64,000 bases of DNA, taken from the NCBI RefSeq assembly GCF_014486695.1, contig NZ_JACTAB010000005.1:113526-177525 (forward strand), given 5' to 3'. Positions 62,529 to 64,000 of the stretch are shown one piece after another. This DNA is from Flavobacterium buctense (lineage in GTDB: Bacteria; Bacteroidota; Bacteroidia; Flavobacteriales; Flavobacteriaceae). The notes beneath the pieces are model-generated. The model did no database searches. It was given only the letters and a program-made list of their open reading frames with translations, and had not been told where the DNA came from. Position numbers and translations under genes: made by a program. Position 1 is the stretch's first letter; the number at the start of each line of letters is the position of its first letter.

Positions 62529-63538
62529 AGTACAAAATTGGAATCAACATGCTCCTTGATTAAAGCCCTCATACTGTCAACCGTTTCCCATTCGGTATTT
62601 TCTCCCGAATTATAAGTAAACCCTACCGGTACTTTTACGGCATCAAAGCTGTCAACAAAATTTTCTACAGACCAATTAGGTCTTGAAGGTAAAATAGCAT
62701 AATATTTTCCTAAATCGTAAGTATTAAAGGAGTCAGAAGCAGTAATCATTTCTTCATGAACCTTTTCTCCCGGACGAATACCAATGATATCTTTTTTGCA
62801 TTCCGGACCTATGGCTTCGGCTACATCTAATATTTTATAGGATGGTATTTTAGGCACAAAAAGTTCCCCGCCCCAAGCATGTTCTAAGGCATGCATTACC
62901 ATATCAACACCACCTTGCAATGAAATATTAAATCTTGTCATTTCCGGGTCTGTGATTGGCAATATCCCATCTTTCTTCTTTTTGATAAAAAAAGGAATAA
63001 CCGAACCATTGGAACCCATCACATTTCCGTAGCGAACTACCGAAAAGCGAATTGGATTATGTCCTTTGATATTATTGGCAGCTACAAATAATTTATCCGA
63101 GGTTAACTTAGTAGCGCCATACAAATTTATTGGAGCACAAGCTTTATCAGTTGATAAGGCAACAACTCGTTCAACGGTAGTCTCCAAGGAAGCGTGAATT
63201 ACATTATCAGCTCCGCCAATATTAGTTTTTACACACTCATCCGGATTATACTCGGCTATGGGCACATGCTTCATAGCAGCGGCATGAATAACATAGTCAA
63301 CTCCTTTAAAAGCTCGCATTAAACGCTCCCTATCTCGAACATCGCCAATAAAAAATCGAATTTGAGGAAAACGTTGGGAAGGATAATCCTGAGCCATCTC
63401 AAATTGTTTTTGCTCATCTCTCGAGTAAATAATCAATTTCTTGATTTCAGGATGTTTATGAAGTATGTGAGAAGTTAGTGCTTTTCCAAGCGATCCTGTA
63501 CCACCGGTGATTAACAACGTTTTGTCTTTTAGAAACAT
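62525..63538 (-). CDS. pseB: UDP-N-acetylglucosamine 4,6-dehydratase, C5-inverting
   Basis: A 337-residue extended SDR without membrane helices. The cofactor loop is TGGTGSLGKAL (about 11-21). The catalytic block is STDKACAPINLYGATK with Asp131, Lys132, Tyr140 and Lys144, in line with FlaA1/PseB of Helicobacter. It removes water from UDP-GlcNAc and inverts C5, giving the L-sugar precursor of pseudaminic acid. The Tyr form sets it apart from the Met-type dehydratase at 31002-32948. It is the first gene of the right operon, behind a leader of about 150 bases. Confidence 0.95.
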   Translation of the reverse strand: MFLKDKTLLITGGTGSLGKALTSHILHKHPEIKKLIIYSRDEQKQFEMAQDYPSQRFPQIRFFIGDVRDRERLMRAFKGVDYVIHAAAMKHVPIAEYNPDECVKTNIGGADNVIHASLETTVERVVALSTDKACAPINLYGATKLTSDKLFVAANNIKGHNPIRFSVVRYGNVMGSNGSVIPFFIKKKKDGILPITDPEMTRFNISLQGGVDMVMHALEHAWGGELFVPKIPSYKILDVAEAIGPECKKDIIGIRPGEKVHEEMITASDSFNTYDLGKYYAILPSRPNWSVENFVDSFDAVKVPVGFTYNSGENTEWETVDSMRALIKEHVDSNFVL

Positions 63539-63632
63539 TTTTTTGTTTGTGATTTAATAATTTAAAGTTTGGAATTCAAGGAGACTACAGCGAATAAAAT
63601 CATATAAAATAGGCATAGTTACTTGAGTCAAA

Positions 63633-63659
63633 CAACAACTTAAACAATAAAAGTTGTTG
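63633..63659 (-). promoter_or_regulatory. Leader inverted repeat upstream of pseB
   Basis: A perfect 9-base inverted repeat, CAACAACTT (63633-63641) and AAGTTGTTG (63651-63659), with a 9-base spacer. In the minus-strand leader RNA it could form a hairpin roughly 95-120 bases before the pseB start, followed by a short T run. It may be an attenuator, a pause site or a protein-binding site. Confidence 0.45.
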
Positions 63660-63697
63660 CTGTTAAAAATCAACCGTTTCAGCGATTATAACGATTA

Positions 63698-63730
63698 CAA
63701 ATATAAATAAATTTGAAGTTTAGTCACCAA
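63698..63730 (-). promoter_or_regulatory. Candidate promoter of the pseB operon
   Basis: On the minus strand, TTG (complement of 63728-63730), a 22-base spacer and TATATTTG (complement of 63698-63705) match the Bacteroidota consensus TTG-N17-23-TANNTTTG in both elements. Transcription would begin near 63691, leaving a leader of about 150 bases. It is the best promoter match found in the window and sits upstream of the first gene of the longest operon. Confidence 0.5.
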
Positions 63731-63898
63731 AAGGAGAGAATAAATAGCAAACAGTTTTCACCAACATTAAAATCCGCCTTATCTACTCAAACTTTGACCA
63801 AATAAAGACCTCTCGTCTTTTCACATCCGAGTGAAACTAATATTATAAGTCAATAGGAAAAAATAAAATAACTAGTATCCTTAGCAAACTTTACGGTT

Positions 63899-63933
63899 AA
63901 AAAAATCCCCATCTCGTTTACCGAGACAGGGAT
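63899..63933 (-). terminator. Intrinsic terminator of the gene to the right
   Basis: The minus-strand RNA can form a 12-pair stem (ATCCCTGTCTCG with CGAGATGGGGAT, loop GTAAA) followed by seven U residues. The two positions that mismatch on the plus strand become G-U pairs in the minus-strand RNA, so the structure is specific for transcripts coming from the right. It lies 37 bases after the stop of the partial gene at 63970, and it insulates the pseB operon from that gene. Confidence 0.85.
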
Positions 63934-63969
63934 TAATTTAAAATTTATAATTTATAATCTATAATTTGA

Positions 63970-64000
63970 TTATCGCTTCACAACTCTAAGGGCTCTAACT
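63970..64000 (-). CDS. 3' end of an unidentified gene, cut by the window edge
   Basis: Reading the minus strand in from the right edge, one frame gives VRALRVVKR followed by a TAA stop (complement of 63970-63972). A strong terminator follows 37 bases later, which supports this as a true gene end. A basic, hydrophobic C-terminal tail of this kind is common in secreted Bacteroidota proteins, including those sorted by the type IX system, but ten codons are not enough to assign it. Confidence 0.45.
   Translation of the reverse strand, partial: VRALRVVKR

Larger units (their letters stand above)
63539..63969 (-). other. Intergenic region with leader, promoter and terminator
   Basis: This 431-base, AT-rich stretch has no coding frame I can support. 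From right to left it holds the 3' tail and intrinsic terminator of the gene entering at 63970, a region of about 170 bases with no clear signal, a candidate promoter at 63698-63730, and an untranslated leader of about 150 bases before pseB that contains an inverted repeat. No transposon ends or attachment sites were seen. Confidence 0.7.

Noticed and set aside
1..64000. tRNA, rRNA, insertion sequences or transposases
   Set aside because: I read both strands for conserved tRNA arms, transposase motifs and terminal inverted repeats and found none that hold up.

Overview
The window is one long surface-polysaccharide (O-antigen/capsule type) biosynthesis region from a member of the Bacteroidota, most likely a Flavobacterium or close relative. 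This rests on the low G+C content, the near absence of Shine-Dalgarno sequences, Bacteroidota-type -7 boxes (TANNTTTG), a BY-kinase with a Tyr-Gly tail, and the families present. All genes but one are on the minus strand, so transcription runs from high to low coordinates, and most neighbours overlap or lie within a few bases of each other.

Right block (63538 down to 44344): a pseudaminic-acid-type nonulosonate pathway (pseB, pseC, an acetyltransferase, an aldo/keto reductase, an SpsF-type cytidylyltransferase, a class-III aminotransferase, a tandem-GNAT protein, pseI). It is followed by a putative sialyltransferase-like gene, a Wzx flippase, a Wzy/EpsG-like polymerase, and a module of two deacetylase-like paralogues, a CapA-like phosphoesterase, an ATP-grasp ligase and three glycosyltransferases. 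A candidate promoter and a hairpin-bearing leader lie upstream of pseB. The 3' end of another minus-strand gene and its intrinsic terminator lie at the right edge.

Middle block (44150 down to 27772): an MBOAT/SGNH O-acylation pair, then a compact acyl-building cassette: two acyl carrier proteins, two SDR reductases, a PglD/NeuD-like acyltransferase, a KAS III enzyme, a second KAS III that has lost all three catalytic residues, an AMP-dependent ligase and a metallo-beta-lactamase-fold hydrolase. Next come a PglC-like phosphoglycosyltransferase, a PglE-like aminotransferase and a PglF-like 4,6-dehydratase, then Wza and Wzc. The arrangement suggests that UDP-2-acetamido-4-amino-2,4,6-trideoxy-hexose is N-acylated with a purpose-built hydroxy-acyl chain and becomes the first sugar on the lipid carrier.

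A single plus-strand gene (27052-27789), a PHP-type tyrosine phosphatase, overlaps the 3' end of wzc tail to tail.

Left block (26894 down to the left edge): an ABC polysaccharide exporter (Wzm/Wzt), three FkbM-type methyltransferases, a DegT aminotransferase with WbqC, methyltransferase and acetyltransferase partners, a propeller glycosidase-like protein, an HTTM-like membrane protein, a PhyH-type dioxygenase, four GT2 and several other glycosyltransferases, a neuB-neuC-neuA sialic-acid-type pathway, an asparagine-synthase-like protein, and a second MBOAT/SGNH pair. The start of one more gene is cut off by the left edge. The window therefore carries two nonulosonate pathways, one acylated amino-sugar pathway, and parts of both Wzx/Wzy-type and ABC-type export.
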